This document shows, piece by piece, positions 5,068-6,480 of a DNA stretch of 6,480 nt. The stretch lies in NCBI GenBank assembly GCA_021817625.1, contig JAKASY010000119.1, positions 1 through 6,480 of the forward strand, read 5' to 3'. Positions within the stretch are counted from its first letter, which is position 1; every line of letters starts with the position of its first letter. The notes below the pieces were generated by a model. The model had not been told where the DNA came from. It worked only from the letters and a program-made list of their open reading frames with translations, and made no database searches. Made by a program: the position numbers and the translations under genes. Origin of the DNA: Bacillota bacterium (lineage in GTDB: Bacteria > Bacillota_E > JAJZYS01 > JAILZS01).

Positions 5068-5967
5068 ATGAAGGAGGCCGTGGACTTCATGGCGCATCTG
5101 GCCGAGGGCTTTTGGGGGTGCCGTTACGAGCTCGACGACGATGACTTTGCGTATGTGGGGGAGGGCTCCACCCCAACGCCGGACCCGGTCGGCGAGGGAA
5201 CGTGGAGCCACATCATGGGGCTCGCGGATGACGTCGCGATTCGCACCACGCGGTTTCAGGGTCGCTATATCGAACGCGCCAACGCCATTGCCACGACGTG
5301 GGGAGAAATGTGCGGCTACTTCACGCTCGTTGACGGGGCCCCACGTGGCGCTACACAGAGCACGCTGTTCCTGTTGAACGAGGAGTTCGAGGCATCTCTG
5401 TACAGCTGCGTGACCGGCTGGTACCGCCAAGCGTTTCAGTCCTTGCGTACCGCCCTTGAACTGGGACTAGCGGGGCCGTACTTCGACATTGGCCGTCCAG
5501 AGCAACTATCGCGGTGGCAGGCGCCGGAGGGTGACATCGGGACACCGAGCGTTGGGCAGGCGTCTGACGTTCTAGAGACCGTATTGGCCCCCGCGTTCGA
5601 AGCGGCGGCCGTTTCCAGCCCGTTTTCCAAGAAGGCGTGGGTCCGGGGGCAGTACCGCTACCTCAGCGACTTCTCGCATGGGCGCCCCGAGGCGCGCGGC
5701 GGCGGCGCCAACTCCATGGCCGGCCAAAACGCCAGCATCTGGTCCAGCAACGGCCCTGTGTACGTGCCGTCTGCCGTTCGGCAATGGTACGCCGCCTTCA
5801 GTGCCACGGCCGCGGCCCTGGCAGTTATCGCCGGCGCCGCATATCCGGTGCTTCCTCGCATGAAGGGCCCGTGGGACGCGTCGACCTGGCTGGACTATAC
5901 CCGGCGCCTGCTTGACTGGTCGAGCAACCGGCCGGACTGGGCGGAACCCATAGTCGCGCGATGGTAG
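5068..5967 (+). CDS. Helical protein with HEPN/DUF5677-like features, function unknown
   Basis: The reading predicts 299 residues from ATG 5068. An alternative start is ATG 5089, with AAGGAGG eleven bases before it. The frame is open to 4840, but that part is antisense to the membrane protein gene. The N-terminus is acidic (ELDDDD, 21-26). The core resembles the DUF5677/HEPN-like group: a helix with WYRQAFQSLRTALELGLAGPYFDI (118-141, given here as one landmark), tryptophan W150, and later QYRYLSDFSHGRP (195-207). In that group an Ala-Leu/Arg-Ser-x-x-Glu helix pairs with a conserved Tyr-x-x-Leu-Ser-x-x-x-His-Gly helix. R197 and H204 are spaced R-x6-H, compatible with the Rx4-6H signature of HEPN ribonucleases, but this is not proof of nuclease activity. 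Residues 240-262 (WYAAFSATAAALAVIAGAAYP) form a hydrophobic helix that is buried or membrane-associated. It is divergent from the membrane protein gene and ends 21 bases from the recombinase stop. Confidence 0.7.
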   Translation: MKEAVDFMAHLAEGFWGCRYELDDDDFAYVGEGSTPTPDPVGEGTWSHIMGLADDVAIRTTRFQGRYIERANAIATTWGEMCGYFTLVDGAPRGATQSTLFLLNEEFEASLYSCVTGWYRQAFQSLRTALELGLAGPYFDIGRPEQLSRWQAPEGDIGTPSVGQASDVLETVLAPAFEAAAVSSPFSKKAWVRGQYRYLSDFSHGRPEARGGGANSMAGQNASIWSSNGPVYVPSAVRQWYAAFSATAAALAVIAGAAYPVLPRMKGPWDASTWLDYTRRLLDWSSNRPDWAEPIVARW

Positions 5968-5988
5968 AGCCGCGGGTCACTTGCGCCC

Positions 5989-6480
5989 TCAGCCAAGCGC
6001 CACGAAGTCGGCGCTCGTCTTCTCCAGTCCCTCAGCCGCGTGCAGGTAGCGCTGGGTAGTGGCGAGTGCCGCGTGCCCAAGATCTCGCTGCACCGTGAGA
6101 AGCGGCGCACCGGCCGCCAGAGCCTGCGTGGCCATGTAGTGCCGCAGCCAGTGCGCCGACACGCTCTTGCCTATCGCGGCCTTCTTAGCGAGTCGGGCCA
6201 GCATGGCGTCGGCCGACTGCTTCGACATCGGTCCGCCGTGGCGCGCCGGCAGGAGCGGCCCGGCGTCGGTCTTCCACACCTCGAGCGCCTGGAGGACTTC
6301 GAGGCGCAGCTTCACCTCACGTGCCTTGCCGCCCTTGCCGACAACGCGCAGGCCCACGTTGCCGTGCGGGTCTGTGAACACGTCTGTCCAAGTGGCAGCC
6401 AGGGCCTCGCTGATGCGAAGGCCAGTGGTGCACAGGAGCAACACAAGCGCCCGCGGCTTCGGCGTGGCCACCTCGAGAGA
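5989..6480 (-). CDS. Tyrosine recombinase/integrase, catalytic domain (5' part beyond window)
   Basis: At least 160 residues belong to the C-terminal catalytic domain of XerC/D-type tyrosine recombinases, which cut and rejoin DNA through a covalent tyrosine link. Counting from the GTG at 6471, the active-site set is complete: Arg19 in TTGLRISEAL, Lys46 in VVGKGGK, His107 and Arg110 in SAHWLRHYMATQ, His133 in RDLGHAALATT, and the nucleophile Tyr142 in QRYLHA. The frame stays open through base 6480 and the usual N-terminal SAM-like core-binding domain (about 100-130 residues) is absent, so the gene runs off the right edge and 6471 is not the true start. The C-terminus is short after the tyrosine, as in Xer-like and phage integrases. 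It could be an element integrase or a chromosomal Xer homologue; the accessory surroundings favour the former. Confidence 0.92.
   Translation of the reverse strand, partial: SLEVATPKPRALVLLLCTTGLRISEALAATWTDVFTDPHGNVGLRVVGKGGKAREVKLRLEVLQALEVWKTDAGPLLPARHGGPMSKQSADAMLARLAKKAAIGKSVSAHWLRHYMATQALAAGAPLLTVQRDLGHAALATTQRYLHAAEGLEKTSADFVALG

Noticed and set aside
4984..5430. Long N-terminal extension of the 182-residue membrane protein
   Set aside because: It would overlap the rightward HEPN-like gene; the promoter, ribosome site and membrane helix all support GTG 4983.
1..6480. CRISPR array, tRNA, rRNA or insertion sequence
   Set aside because: I saw no spaced direct repeats, cloverleaf-like sequence, rRNA motifs or transposase with flanking inverted repeats.

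Overview
The window is GC-rich, with G/C-biased third codon positions, purine-rich Shine-Dalgarno sequences and sigma70-like promoter candidates, so it is bacterial. A 40-residue piece of the translational GTPase TypA/BipA at the left edge reads most like actinobacterial or related high-GC lineages (RPDARIAEVV after the NKVD motif). That is a weak lineage hint and I would not name a genus. The gene content is that of an accessory or integrated region: a tyrosine recombinase at the right edge, a broken housekeeping gene at the left edge, an excisionase-type HTH protein, a small phage-like protein and many short proteins of unknown function.

Layout. 1-121 (-): TypA fragment running off the left edge. 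176-652 (+): DUF4352-type Ig-like domain lacking a signal peptide. 666-694: bidirectional terminator between convergent genes. 698-1183 (-): HTH protein. 1201-1237: two interleaved, divergent promoter candidates. 1271-2806 (+): a three-gene unit made of a coiled-coil phage-like protein and two tandem genes that look like diverged copies of each other, with a long hairpin before the second gene. 2823-2854: hairpin between convergent genes. 2882-3049 (-): a 55-residue Cys-rich, DnaJ-zinc-finger-like protein that is easily missed. 3203-4070 (+): a two-gene unit with a small PepSY-like protein and a one-helix membrane protein. 4983-4136 (-): a two-gene unit with a membrane-anchored protein with a Gly-rich segment, followed by a YgiT-like small zinc-binding protein. 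5068-5967 (+): a helical protein of about 300 residues with HEPN-like features. 5989-6480 (-): catalytic domain of a tyrosine recombinase whose N-terminal part lies outside the window.

How it fits together. The recombinase, HTH protein and phage-like gene suggest an integrative element or a decayed prophage or island. The remaining genes look like cargo in short transcription units that alternate in direction. No complete known defence, toxin-antitoxin or metabolic system can be named. The best candidates for something undescribed are the tandem paralog pair (1761-2806) and the block 3203-5967, which combines two membrane-anchored proteins, an antitoxin-type zinc protein without its usual toxin, and the HEPN-like protein. 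All functional proposals for these are inference.
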